Shown one piece after another: positions 13,036 through 23,278 of a stretch of DNA of 64,000 nt. The position numbers and the translations under genes are program-made. The notes under the pieces are model-generated. The model did not search any database and was not told the origin of the DNA. It saw only the letters and a program-made list of their open reading frames with translations. The stretch lies in contig CM073732.1 in assembly GCA_037113605.1 (NCBI GenBank), forward strand, positions 21,327,831 through 21,391,830, given 5' to 3'. The stretch comes from Calophaca sinica. Lineage: Eukaryota > Streptophyta > Magnoliopsida > Fabales > Fabaceae. How positions within the stretch are numbered: the first letter of the stretch is position 1; each line of letters starts with the position of its first letter.

Positions 13036-13338
13036 CTAAGCACCGCAAGACATGCACGTTTTATTAGTGCCAGAAAATATTTGACATTTATTTGAAAATT
13101 CAAAGATAAATTAACAAAATTAAGGATTATGTCTTCACATAATTTTCATTTATTTAATTTGTTATTTTCAAAAAGAAAATCTCTAAAAAGTTTGCTCCAA
13201 AAATCTCTGAAATGTATTGAGCACATGTCTTGATAACATTTTACCTGCGAAACTTGAACAACATTTTGTCGGTTACATGCTATATTTAGTTAAACAATAT
13301 TAATTTCTCCTGAGAACTAATGAGGCAAAAAGAAATAC

Positions 13339-13448
13339 CTTTAAGATGAGTTCTCCATCTGTGCCTGTAACTATCAGCAGGTTATACCCTACTGACATTG
13401 TTTGCAATGCTGTTGCAGTAAATCCCTCCATGATGTTTCGGGATGACT
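13339..13448 (-). pseudogene. WD40 gene, internal exon (MEGFTATAL)
   Basis: The minus strand gives MEGFTATALQTMSV then LLIVTGTDGELILK, followed by a GTATTT donor. It corresponds to the LEGFTQTQVSTLAV and FLVAGGFQGELICK stretch of plant relatives. The next coding piece upstream lies beyond the copia element, nearly 7 kb away. Confidence 0.7.
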
Positions 13449-14446
13449 CTATTAGCAAAACACGTTTAAAATCAAATGTTGTTTTCAAGTAAAAGAAAGA
13501 GAAGCTTCCATCTCAATCGTAGCAGATTAATATATTAAAGATTGGGAAGGGAGGATATCTAAGCTTGTAAAGGTCAAATAAGATGCAAGAGAAAGTGTGC
13601 TTTAGCATGTTTAGATGCTCTTTGCTTTGTGACATATTAAAACATATTGTATTTCAATAATTAATGAAAAGATTATAAGATATTTTGACACTGATAAAAC
13701 TGAAGATTGTATATGAGTGTCTGACAATTTTTCTATAGAATGTGAAAGAGTGCACTCATTAGTTAAATTGAGCATAATTAACAATCAATTCATTTTGCAC
13801 ATTGTTCTTACTATTTTTTATAAACTTTTTGACACTATAACACGGAATCAAAGCTCTCATAATTAAGAAGCAAACACAAGCTGGCTGCATATTAAGCTAC
13901 TTTTTAGGTTTATCTAACTCTTGAAACATACCTAGAATTAATCATGTAAACTGTCAACCATTTATGCACGCTATAGTTTACTGAAATTTTCATATTTACA
14001 ACCGTCTTTATAGTTACAAAATAAGCAGCAAACACACCGAAAGATGGCATTTCCTCAACTAACAAAAAACAGAAGAGGCATTATGAAATATGCATCCAAC
14101 AAGAAACAACTATAGAAAATGGCCAGAGGAAAAACCACCTTTTCATTATCAGTTATATCGCAAATTAAAAGGGAAAATATGTTGCACCTTCTGATTGAAA
14201 TGTACTAAATTTAATAAACCTCTACCCATCCTCCAGTCTCATGCTAATGTCCCTATCTGATCATAAACTTCGAAACTAACTTCTCTTAGATTAATACTAC
14301 TCATACAAAAATTTCAGCACAAATTGTGCACAACTGCTAAGGTCCTGTCTCTTGGAAGGAGAGGTCAGATCAGAGCTGTAAAGGATCTATCTTCCTGCTC
14401 ATGTATCAACACAGAAAATTGCTGCGGGGAAGGTCCCAATCAGGTT
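13449..14446. other. Intron region, AT-rich
   Basis: No exon of the WD40 gene was found between the exon at 13339-13448 and the copia target site. Only the last part (from about 14315) has coding character, on the plus strand, and is described as a separate open segment. Confidence 0.5.
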
Positions 14447-14451
14447 ACTGA
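14315..14451 (+). pseudogene. Unidentified exon-like segment, first half
   Basis: From a TTTCAG acceptor-like word an open frame runs to the copia target duplication (ending CEGPNQVT-like, precisely EGPNQVT). If the copia element and one copy of ACTGA are removed, the same frame continues without a stop into 19350-19455, ending at an AG|GTGACA donor-like word. The joined stretch is about 80 codons. I do not recognise the protein; it includes VLSLGRRGQIRAVKDL and a cysteine-rich patch. It lies on the strand opposite to the WD40 gene, so it may be a fragment of another gene carried in by rearrangement. Confidence 0.35.
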
Positions 14452-14897
14452 TGTTAGTCAAAGATCAACTCCCCACCTACCCAAATTAATTGCACCAAAT
14501 GGTGCATCCCAATTTTTCTTTGGACGGTGCAGCAATTTTTGGGGTTGTTCACATTGCCTGGTTCACCTATAAATAGAAGCTCATGGACGAAGGAAAATTC
14601 ATTCCAACATTGAGTGCATTCCAAGTTGAGAAGAGTGAGCAGAGAGAAAATTCCAAAGGTGAGGAGTTTTTGTGAAAAATATTTAGAGAGAAATATTTTG
14701 GGTGTAATTGGGTTGTGGGTTTTGTGAGAGAGTGTGAGTGTTTGTAAAACAAGGTGTATATTTTCTTTTCAATATAAGGTCTGCGTGAGGAGGCGTAGGC
14801 ATTATTGGTCGAACTCAGTTATCAATTTTTGTGTGCTCGTGTTAATTTTACGCTCTTCCACTAATCGACTATGGGAAATTTTCGTAATTTCCTAACA
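14452..14897 (+). repeat. 5' LTR of copia copy 1
   Basis: 446 bp, starts TGTTAGTCAAAG and ends TTTCCTAACA. A CTATAAATAG core promoter lies near 14569-14578. It differs from the 3' LTR by scattered small indels, several at CAG or CTG words. Confidence 0.85.
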
Positions 14898-15109
14898 ACC
14901 GTATCGAGCTAGTTGGTTATTTACGCTAAATCTTGGTGAGGATCGTTCACATGAATAGTAATTTTTAAGTGAATAAGTAAAATTAATACCTTTACCAATT
15001 TGTCCAGAGGTGTTCTAAAACACATTAGTTCGCAGAAATTGTCGAAAGCAATCCACGAGAAGTCGGACTTCAGTGGGAGTGATAGCGCGAGATTTAAGGA
15101 AAGGTGAAA

Positions 15110-18100
15110 ATTGAAAGTTTGATGGTGCGGACTTTGGCTTTTGGAAGATGCACGGATCGAGGATTATCAGATGTCGGAAAAAGCTATATCAACTCTCACG
15201 GGGAAAAGAAACGGCGGAGATGAAGGAAGATGAATGGATCCTTCGATAGGCCAGGCTTGGCGTTATCCGTTGGCGTTATCCCGTAATGTTGCGTTTAACA
15301 TTGCAAAGAAAAAGACCACAGCGGATCTTATGAAGGCTCTTTCCAACATGTACGAAAAGCCGTCGGCCTCAAGCAAAGTTCATTTGATGGCGGTTGTTTT
15401 TAACTGCGGATGACGGAAGGCGCGCCGGTGGCATTAACATCTCAATAGACTTCAGCGTAGTCACGTCCCGGTTGAGTTCGGTTGGAATCGAATGATGATG
15501 AAGTACGAGCATTGATACTTTTGTCTTCTGCTTCCGGAGAGTTGGAATGCTACTGCATCACGCAGTGTGAGTAGCTCAGGCGAAACAATAAGTTGAAATC
15601 GGCGATGTTACGTGATCCGGTTCTCGGTGAAGAGATCCGACGGAGAGAGTCGGGTGAATCTTCATCCTCTTGATGTGCATCTGAATTCAAGGGAAGAAAT
15701 TCAACCAGAAGGAAATGGGCGTGGCAAATCAAAGGCGGCCGGTCGAATCTAAATCGCCGTAGTTCTCAAAACTCCAACTTCGAAGACTATCAGTGTTGGA
15801 ATTGCGGGAAAGGCAGACATACAAATCGGTGCGAGTGCAGAAGAACCAGGAGGCGAAGGGCGAGGCAAATGTTGCTTCCACCTCGGGAGGAGGTAGCGTT
15901 GATATGCTCTTTGGAGAGCAAGAAAGAGTCTTAGGGTATTAGACTACTGGAGCATCTTTTATGCCACTTAGCGAAAGAATTCTTCCGAGAACTATGTACC
16001 CAAACCTTGGTAAAGTTTATTGGCAGTAACGAACAATCTTGTGAGATTGTCGCCAAAGGTGTAGTGAAGATTAAGTTGAGCGAGTGCATGGAATTGAAAA
16101 ATGTCGGGACATATTCCCGACCTGACGAAGAACTTAATCTCGATGGGCGATTGGCGATTGGCGGCTACGCAATGATCTTCCGCAGCGATCATTGGAAGAT
16201 TTCAAAGGGTGCAATAGCGATTGCTCATGGCGAGAAAGAGTGGTACTCTTTATACAAGAGAGCATGCCGTTTGATTGCATGATTCGGCGAATGATAGTCC
16301 CCGATCTATGGCACGAGAGACTAGGCCATATGAGTGAGAAAGGGATGAAGATTACCTCGAAGGAGCAAATTGTCGGTCTTCATTCGGTAGAAATTGACAT
16401 GTGTGAAGACTGCGTACTTGGAAAGCGAGAAAGAGTTAGTTTCAGGACCAGTGGAAGAACCCCGAAAGAAGAAGAAACTCGAGCTTGTTCAACTCACGAT
16501 GTTTGGGGTCTGACGTCTAAATCCATCAAGCCATAGCCGTGACTTTTATCGATGATCACTACAGGAAGGTATGGGTATACTTTACGAAACATAAGTCGAA
16601 GTATTCGAGGCTTTCAAGATGTGGAAAGCCATGGTAGAAAGCGAGCGGGATTGAAGATCAAAAAGCTCAGGCAAACGATGGTGGTGAATATGAAGACACA
16701 GGATTCAAGAGTTACACAGCTGAGCACGGGATCGAATGGAAAACCAGTGCAGTGCACGCCAACACAATGGTGTATTTGGCCGAGCGCGATTAACGGCCGA
16801 GAGGCGAGAGCTTGCGGGTGCGGTCCATAAAGCGATTACGGGCGAAGCGGTCAACACCTGACTACTTGATCGGCCAGGGTCGGTACCATTCCTGAGAATA
16901 CCAGGAAGAGGTATGGAGCGGAAAAGAGGTAAAACTCTCATCTTAGAGTTTTAGGTTGTGTAACACATGTGCATATCGATGATCAAGCGGGAATAAGCTT
17001 GATCCCAATCGAAAAAGTCTGCACTTTCATCGGTTATGGTGAAGATGAGTTTAGTTCACCGTCTTTGGGATGATGAAAACAAAAAGTCCGATCTGATGAG
17101 ATGTGATCTTCATTGAAAGAGTGATGTCTGAGACGGGCATTATACGCAGATGGCTTCGAGCGAGCAGTGGGCGGTGTGCGGTGGGCGATGACCCGAAAAG
17201 TCCTATAGTTGAGAATCCTCAGAGGAATCAATTGGCGCCAGAGCCTCTCTCCAGACTCGGCATGAGAAAGAATCTTCTCAAGTTCCCTGTGCCCGAACAG
17301 AGATACATGGGCCACATGTTGTTGGTGATGGAGGGGAGCTGAAGATTATACGAAGCATGTCAGATCGCGAGATGCCAAAGCCAGTAGGAGCTTGCCATGA
17401 AAGACGAGATAAGTCTTTGATCTCCAATCAAACATAGGAGAACTAGTTTGAGTTACGTGGGAAAGAAGGCACTTACAACAAATGGGTGTATCCGGGTGAA
17501 GGAGAGAGATGATGGCTCCAAGAGATACAAAGCCGACTAGTCGTTAAAGGATTCCAGCAAAGGAAGGAATTGACTGCACCAAATTTTTGCTCGATTGCTG
17601 AAGCTCAATACTATCAGTGCTGTGTTAAGTATTGTTGCCGGTGAAGAGCTATCTTGGCGAGCTTAGACGTGAAGGCTGCGTTTCTTCCACGGAGACTTAG
17701 ATGAGGAGATCTACATGCACCAACTTTGAAGGCTTCTCAGAGAAGGCAATGAAAATATGGTATGCAGATTAAAGAAGAGCGCTATGGCACGAAACAAGCT
17801 CCAAGAGCGATGGTAAGAAGTTTGATAGCTTCATGCGAGGAAGGTTTCAAGTGCTGGAACTCCACTTTGTTGTTTCTTCAAGAGATATAAGTCGATTATA
17901 TCATTTTGTTACTTTATGTCGATGATATGTTAGTGTATTCGAGATATGGGGAGATCGAAACTTGAAGATCAATCGAATTTGACATGAAGGACTTAGGTCG
18001 ACAAAGAAGATCCTTGGAACGCAAATCACGAGAGATAAGCAAAGAGAATTTTGCGGTTATCTCAGTGAGCACATCACATGCGTGTTTTGCAAAGATTCAA

Positions 18101-18700
18101 CACGGCAACGCATGGGCTTGATTAGACACTTTGGCGATCATTTTTGCTATCGAGAAATCACCTCAGACGGAGGAAGAAAGAGAATCCATGGCTAAAATTC
18201 CATATGTGACCCATTGGAAGTTTGATATGCATGCGATAGTGCATGCGAGGCGGAACATTGGCCAGTACGGTGGAGTTGTTAGGTTTAAAGCTGTCAAATC
18301 CAGGTAAAACTCATTGGGAAGCGATGAAATGGATTTTGAGGTATCTACGAGGCACTACGAGAGAAATGTCTACGTACTTTGGTAAAGGAGAATTGCAAGT
18401 CTGAGGCTACGTAGAATCTGCGGACTTTGGGAGGTGAAGTCGATCATCGAAGAAGTACCCCGGATTACGTATTTCTTTGTTGAATACATTAGTTGGATGT
18501 CGCGGATACAAAGATTGTTGCTTTATCCACTAGAGAGGTGAGTATGTAGCGATGGCTTGACAAAGAAAGAATTGATAGTGGCTTCAGGGATTGTTAACGA
18601 GTTGGGTTTCACGGGAGAAGAGTGTTTTGCGGTGATAGTCAGTCACGATACATCGGCAAAGAACTCGACATTTCACTCGTAACAAGCACATTGGTCTCGT
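15110..18700 (+). pseudogene. Degraded gag-pol of copia copy 1
   Basis: Pieces can be recognised in several frames: gag start near 15115; a CCHC knuckle (CWNCGKG then HTNRC) near 15797-15832; a pre-integrase segment around 16307-16440; integrase around 16545-16830; reverse transcriptase from about 17395; the active-site YVDDM region near 17910-17935; and RNase H near 18410-18700. Compared with copy 2 the sequence carries dozens of 1-3-bp differences, often at CAG/CTG, so no frame stays open beyond about 110 codons. It is non-functional as read. Confidence 0.8.
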
Positions 18701-18909
18701 TATCACTTCATCGATCTCTCGCTGAGGATGAGGTGTTAATGTTGAAGAAGATTCAAAGGAAGTAAGAACCCGGTGAGACATGTTGACAAAGGTGGTGACT
18801 ATGTCGGCGAAGTTGTGCAGGCTCAACTTGGCTGCTTCAAATAATGCACTGAGCGCTGCTTGCTTGATCGAGGTGTGAGCAGGATTGAAATCGGTCTTGA
18901 GTGGGAGAT

Positions 18910-19344
18910 TGTTGGTCAAAGATCAACTCCCACCTACTGCAAATTAATTGCACGAATGGTGCATCCCAATTTTCTTTGACTGGTCATGACAATTTTTGGG
19001 TTGTTCACATTCCTGGTTCACCTATAAATGTAAGCTCGTGGATGAAGGAAAATTCATTCCAACATTGGAGTGCATTCAAGTTGAAAGAGAGTGAGCAGAA
19101 AATTCCGGTGAGGAGTTTTGTGAAAAATATTTAGAGAGAAATATTTTGGGTGTAATTGGGTTGTGGGTTTTGTGAGAGTGAGTGTTTGTAAACACAAAGG
19201 TATATTTTCTTTTCAATATAAGGTCTGCAGCTGGGGAGACGTAGGCATTAGTAGAACTCAGATTATCAATTTTGTGTGCTTAGTGTTAATTTTTCGCTCT
19301 TCCACTAATCTGACTATGGGGAAATTTTGCGTAATTTCCTAACA
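18910..19344 (+). repeat. 3' LTR of copia copy 1
   Basis: 435 bp, starts TGTTGGTCAAAG and ends TTTCCTAACA, followed at once by the target duplication ACTGA. Its TATA region reads CTATAAATG. Confidence 0.85.
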
Positions 19345-19349
19345 ACTGA

Positions 19350-19455
19350 AGATTGCATAATTAAACATGTACAACGAATTTATGGATCAAAGGGAAACGT
19401 AAGACTTGCAACTTATTTTCCTTCAATTAATAAACATGAGAAAGGCAGGAAAACG
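19350..19455 (+). pseudogene. Unidentified exon-like segment, second half
   Basis: This segment continues the frame of the segment ending at 14451 once the copia element is removed (reading begins EDCIIKHVQRIYG, then KGNVRLATYFPSINKHEKG). It stops being open at a GTGACA word that could be a splice donor. Identity unknown; see the first half. Confidence 0.35.
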
Positions 19456-19465
19456 AGGTGACATT

Positions 19466-19743
19466 GATTCTGTTACATGCTTAGCAATGTATGAAAGTTT
19501 GGACTTGCAGCAAAAAAAAATGCATCACCTTGTTGACTCAATGGTTGAAAGTACAGCAACGGAAGGAGCAATGGAAATCCTCTGATAAGAGCAACTTTAT
19601 CGCAGATTCTGTTACATGCTTAGCAATGTATGAAAGTTTCGACTTGCAGCAAAAAAAAATGCATCACCTTGTTGACTCAATGGTTGAAAGTACAGCAACG
19701 GAAGGAGCAATGGAAATCCTCTGATAAGAGCAACTTTATCGCA
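19466..19743 (+). repeat. 139-bp tandem duplication with open frame
   Basis: Two nearly identical 139-bp units (19466-19604 and 19605-19743) begin GATTCTGTTACATGCTTAGC. Each encodes the same peptide (VTCLAMYES then QQKKMHHLVDSMVES). The units differ at only one or two positions (TTGGAC versus TTCGAC), so the duplication is recent. The peptide is not recognised; it could be the next exon of the unidentified gene split by the copia element. Confidence 0.75.
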
Positions 19744-19904
19744 GAGCAACTACGGCGTCAACTAATTACTGCAGTCTGACGTGTCTTTTGACTAAAATGT
19801 GTTGGCACTAAACAGTGTACGTTCGGTAACTAAATATTAGTGGTATTTATACATTGCTGTTTACGGCAACTATTATAAGCAATGGAGAGAGAGTGTGCTT
19901 TATG

Positions 19905-20155
19905 CGTTGGGCGACGAGCTTCGACAATTAAGAGACCAGCGCCGCTGGTGCTCTAAGGGGATCTACTACGATTTTTGGCGGTACACGAGACTCCGAAGCA
20001 CACATAAGGATGTGGTAATGTTTTTTTTTTTCAATGATGTGTGGATTATTTGTAACACATTAATATTATTATAGATATTATATTATTTGTCATTTGCAGA
20101 ACTTCTCTGACTTCATTTGGGCAACATCAAAACGCTGGTTGATTACACTGTCTCC
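19905..20155 (+). pseudogene. Inverted copy of two WD40 exons
   Basis: On the plus strand ELRQLRDQRRWCSKGIYYDF leads to a GTAATG donor, and after a 90-bp intron with TTTGCAG acceptor NFSDFIWATSKRWLIT follows. The second piece corresponds to the RNLVWATSKHDVYLM segment of plant relatives. It is oriented opposite to the rest of the gene and forms one arm of the palindrome. Confidence 0.6.
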
Positions 20156-20342
20156 GATACCCGAATCAACCAGCGTTTTGATGTTGCCCAAATGAAGTCA
20201 GAGAAGTTCTGCAAATGACAAATAATATAATATCTATAATAATATTAATGTGTTACAAATAATCCACACATCATTGAAAAAAAAAAACATTACCACATCG
20301 TTATGTGTGCTTCGGAGTCTCGTGTACCGCCAAAAATCGTAG
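19966..20342. repeat. Near-perfect 179-bp fold-back of WD40 exons
   Basis: Arms 19966-20144 (plus) and 20164-20342 (minus) are each 179 bp, separated by 19 bp, and differ at a single base (AAGGATG against the complement of CGTTATG). Even the 11-base T run is the same length. Each arm contains two exon pieces of the WD40 gene (YDFWRYTRLRSTH and NFSDFIWATSKRW) separated by a short intron. Only the plus arm has the upstream coding sequence (ELRQLRDQRRWCSKG). The minus arm is joined instead to a 25-bp piece also found at 19552-19580, showing a deletion during its formation. Confidence 0.9.
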
Positions 20343-20430
20343 AGGATTGCTCCTTCCGTTGCTGTACACAGAAGGATAATTTCAAAAAAAAAAAAAAAGG
20401 TTAAATTAAGCATAAACAAAAGGAACATAC

Positions 20431-20658
20431 GCTGGACTTTGCTTGTAACTGAGATAGGGACAGAAATTCATCACTTTCAGAACTCTCCTCCTCCTCCTCC
20501 TCTACTTCAGAATCAGAATCCTCCTTACACTGTCTAGCTTTTCTGAACTCTTGACGATCATAGTCATTTGCCTCCCAAATTATTCCTTGGATGTCTCTCC
20601 TTAGCACCTTCTCCCCTCTCACTTGTGCAGCAGTGGTGATATCATTATGACTGTCCCA
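20431..20658 (-). pseudogene. WD40 gene, exon 2 (acidic N-terminal region)
   Basis: Seventy-six codons bounded by an AATAG acceptor and a GTATGT donor. It contains RRDIQGIIWE, matching the DIQGIPW motif that opens plant members of this WD40 family, then a run of glutamates and serines (EEEEEESSESDE). It is open throughout and keeps phase with exon 1. Confidence 0.65.
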
Positions 20659-20843
20659 CTATTTTCCGGCAATAGAGAGCCCAACAAAAAGGAAATATTT
20701 ATGTTAGTTAGTTAAATGTTCACAATACAAAAATGCAATAACAGTAAATAAAAAGGGAAAGAAGAAGAAGAAAGAATTTAAATGATGAAAAAAAAGCGTG
20801 TGCTTATGAGTATTCTATCCATATGCAATAAAATAGAACATAC

Positions 20844-20894
20844 TCCTAACAAGCCCTCGATCGCATGCTCATCCGCTTCAATCTCATTGTCCAT
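20844..20894 (-). pseudogene. WD40 gene, exon 1 (start codon exon)
   Basis: Seventeen codons from an ATG at 20894-20892 to a canonical GTATGT donor at 20843. The peptide is short and acidic (MDNEIEADEHAIEGLLG), as is common at the N-terminus of this family. Choice of this ATG rests on the reading frame joining in phase to the next exon. Confidence 0.5.
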
Positions 20895-21024
20895 TTTGTT
20901 GCCGAAATTTTCTTCCTGTGCTGCTATCAAAGGAAAACCAGAATGAAAGAATTACCCATCTCATGTCAGCTTGCACCAACAAAGCCTTATTCCTATTTAA
21001 ACATACAGCATAACACAAAATAGG

Positions 21025-21055
<31 letters not shown>

Positions 21056-22627
21056 CAATAATCAGACATACAGAGAGAAAGTTCATTCGAAACAAACATC
21101 TATAGGATGTGTAACCTTCACCTCTAGCTAGTGGTCAAGCATGTATAAAGAAATCGATATGTAAAAGCACTAGAGATTTCTGAACCATCTATTTAGTCGA
21201 CCAAAACATACTGAAACGCATTTGAAGATATATACATACATATATGTATATATATAATGAAAATGTGAAAGGTCATGCGTCTTTATTATAAATTCTTATC
21301 TATATTTTTAGGCATTTGGTGCTCAGTTTGGTCATATTATATGTTGGTTATAAACTTCCCAAGATGATTATGTTGGTTGTGAACATCATCAAAGCATAAA
21401 TTTAAGTTCAATTAAACTAGAACAACTTGACTAAAATTAGGAGCTTAAAATAAGTTCATTGAAAGAGGCAATAAGTTGGTTTAAAATAGATTGTAGGATA
21501 CCTTATATATGTGCTGATAATCACATGAATTCATTTTTTTGAAAAGGCTAACAATATTCCATTAAACCAGGATAGCTTAGGCTCAAGGTAAGCCCAAACC
21601 ACCACCAAAAGAATCAATGTTTACCACAACACTCAAGCCAACAATGGTCTACCATACAGCCAAGATATAAATAACTCACACCAAAGCACACAAAGCTATC
21701 TCCCAAATGATCCACACCAATCTAATGCAACAGGAAAGCTTATAGCAATATTTAAGACCATTAGGCCAAAGTTGTGGATGAATAATACGAATCAGATTAA
21801 CCCTCATCACTGTTGAGTCATGTAGAAAAGGTAAAATTATGTAGTTTCCCTTTATATTCTTCCAAATATCATTGCTGAAATTTAATATTTCAAGAATAGA
21901 TAGTTATCGAGGCTGTTTGCTGACTACTGTTGAGCTGCAATCTCTCCACGACCCTGGTTTCCAGTATTAGCAGCATTCTAGTACACCAGCTCACAGGATA
22001 ACAGCCTTAGCTAGCCAGACAGCCCAAACCATGAAACTGATTATGGGTTTTACAAGAAGAATCTAAACCTCGGTTTATTTTAATTTTTTTCCCCCCTCCC
22101 CCCTCATCATTCATGATTCACTTAGCATTTTTCCTCTTTGCCTAAACACTATACCTTTCCCCAATCTTTCATTCAGAACATTCAGAACACATGTAGAAAT
22201 CCACCACAAAAACAAACAACAGCATATAGAGAGCAACTCAAATTAAAAACCAAATTCGGTACAGTATAGGGGGTCAGGACGGGGAATGGGGCGAATGCAC
22301 TGAAAAAGAAAAAAAAAAAAAGAACAGAGACCTACTTAGGAAGATAATACTTGTTTTAGATGATATGAGATATCTGATTATACAAGAAGCTATGAAGAAC
22401 AACCACAAGTAAGTAGCTATAAGGAAAGGGTTTGTCTTACAACTACTTGTGGTTTCTCTTTTCCTTTCTTTTCTCTTCTACACCACGATGATTTATCGTC
22501 TCTTCCCTCTGTATATTTTCTTTCTTTTAAAGGCTTGAACTCCTCTTTTAAAATACCACTCAAATGCTCTCTTGCTTCTGTTGTGTGTACGAGCAAAGCA
22601 CAATCTGCGTGTGTGAGTGACAGTGTC
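20895..22627. other. Upstream region of WD40 gene, no other gene seen
   Basis: AT-rich with a (GA)n run at about 21024-21054. No open frame with recognisable homology. A possible 5' untranslated or promoter region of the WD40 gene is expected just above 20895. From 22541 to 22627 the sequence is nearly repeated at 27635-27712, on the other side of the second copia element. Confidence 0.5.
21024..21054. repeat. (GA)n microsatellite
   Basis: A run of GA units with a single interruption (GACA), upstream of the WD40 gene. Confidence 0.9.
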
Positions 22628-23092
22628 ATTTAGTCAAAGATCAACTCCCTACCTACCCAAATTAATTGTACTGAAGGGTGCATCTCCACCTACTCAAATT
22701 AATTGCACCGAATGGTGTATCCCAATTTTTCTTTGGACGGTGCAGTAATTTTTGGGATTGTTCACATTGCCTGGTTCACCTATAAATAGAAGCTCATGGA
22801 CGAAGGAAAATTCATTCCAACATTGAGAGAAAATCAGTGAGCACCAAGAGAAAAGGTGAGGAATATTTAGAGAGAAATATTTTGGGTGTAATTGGGTTGT
22901 GGGTTTTGAGAGAGAGTGTGAGTGTTTGTAAACACAGTGTATATTTCACTTTTCAATAAAAGGTCTGCAGCAGCCCGGAGACGTAGGCATTATTGGCCGA
23001 ACTCCGTTATCAATTTTTGTGTGTGCTTCCGCATTTATTTTTCGCTCTTCCACTAATCTGACTATGGGGAAATTTTGCGAAGTTTCCTAACA
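22628..23092 (+). repeat. 5' LTR of copia copy 2
   Basis: 465 bp with CTATAAATAG promoter near 22780-22790. Both LTRs of this copy contain an internal duplication of about 37 bp (CCAAATTAATTG...GTGCATC), absent from copy 1, so the duplication predates this insertion. Confidence 0.85.
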
Positions 23093-23108
23093 ACTGGTAT
23101 CAGAGCTA
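23093..23108 (+). promoter_or_regulatory. Primer binding site (tRNA-Met)
   Basis: ACTGGTATCAGAGCTA directly follows the 5' LTR. It contains TGGTATCAGAGC, complementary to the 3' end of initiator tRNA-Met and typical of plant Ty1/copia elements. Confidence 0.85.
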
Positions 23109-23278
23109 GTTGGTTATTTCTGCTAAATCTTGGTGAATATACTATTCACGTGAATAGTAATTTTCGTGAATAGTGAAATTGGTCGGCGCTACCAATTTGT
23201 CTACGGAGGTGTTCTAAAGCACGGTGGTTAGCAGAAATTGTCAGAAACGATCCTGAGAAGTCAGACTCGAGTGGGAGT

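Larger units (their letters stand above)
14452..19344 (+). mobile_element. Ty1/copia (Tork/Tnt1-like) retrotransposon, copy 1
   Basis: A 4.9-kb element with two LTRs (14452-14897 and 18910-19344), each bounded by TGTT and AACA and flanked by a perfect 5-bp target duplication ACTGA (14447-14451, 19345-19349). The primer site behind the 5' LTR is a damaged form of the tRNA-Met site TGGTATCAGAGC, and a purine tract (GTGGGAGAT) precedes the 3' LTR. Gag, zinc knuckle, GAG-pre-integrase (LWHERLGHMSEKG), integrase and reverse transcriptase pieces occur in the usual copia order, with closest resemblance to the Tork/Tnt1 lineage. Every domain is cut by many small insertions and deletions, so nothing is translatable as a polyprotein. 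Confidence 0.9.
9851..20894 (-). pseudogene. Disrupted WD40-repeat protein gene
   Basis: Exons on the minus strand spell a plant transducin/WD40 protein of the conserved family that contains the words SAWHPDG, DKRCRIWDVRNLS, GNLGTIRSIRF and ESADFVHLYDV. Recognisable pieces, in gene order, are 20894-20844, 20658-20431, about 20345-20285 and 20213-20165, 13448-13339, 13035-12945, 12852-12747, 10498-10431 and 10257-9851. The splice phases of the three exons between 13448 and 12747 join cleanly with GT-AG borders. The gene is broken in several ways: a stop at 9987-9985 followed by a frame change (the family's SFSPD motif appears in another frame), loss of the start of the exon at 10431-10498, fold-back duplications of two regions, and a 4.9-kb copia element in the middle. 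Family members are predicted beta-propeller scaffold proteins; the precise role is unknown. Confidence 0.8.
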
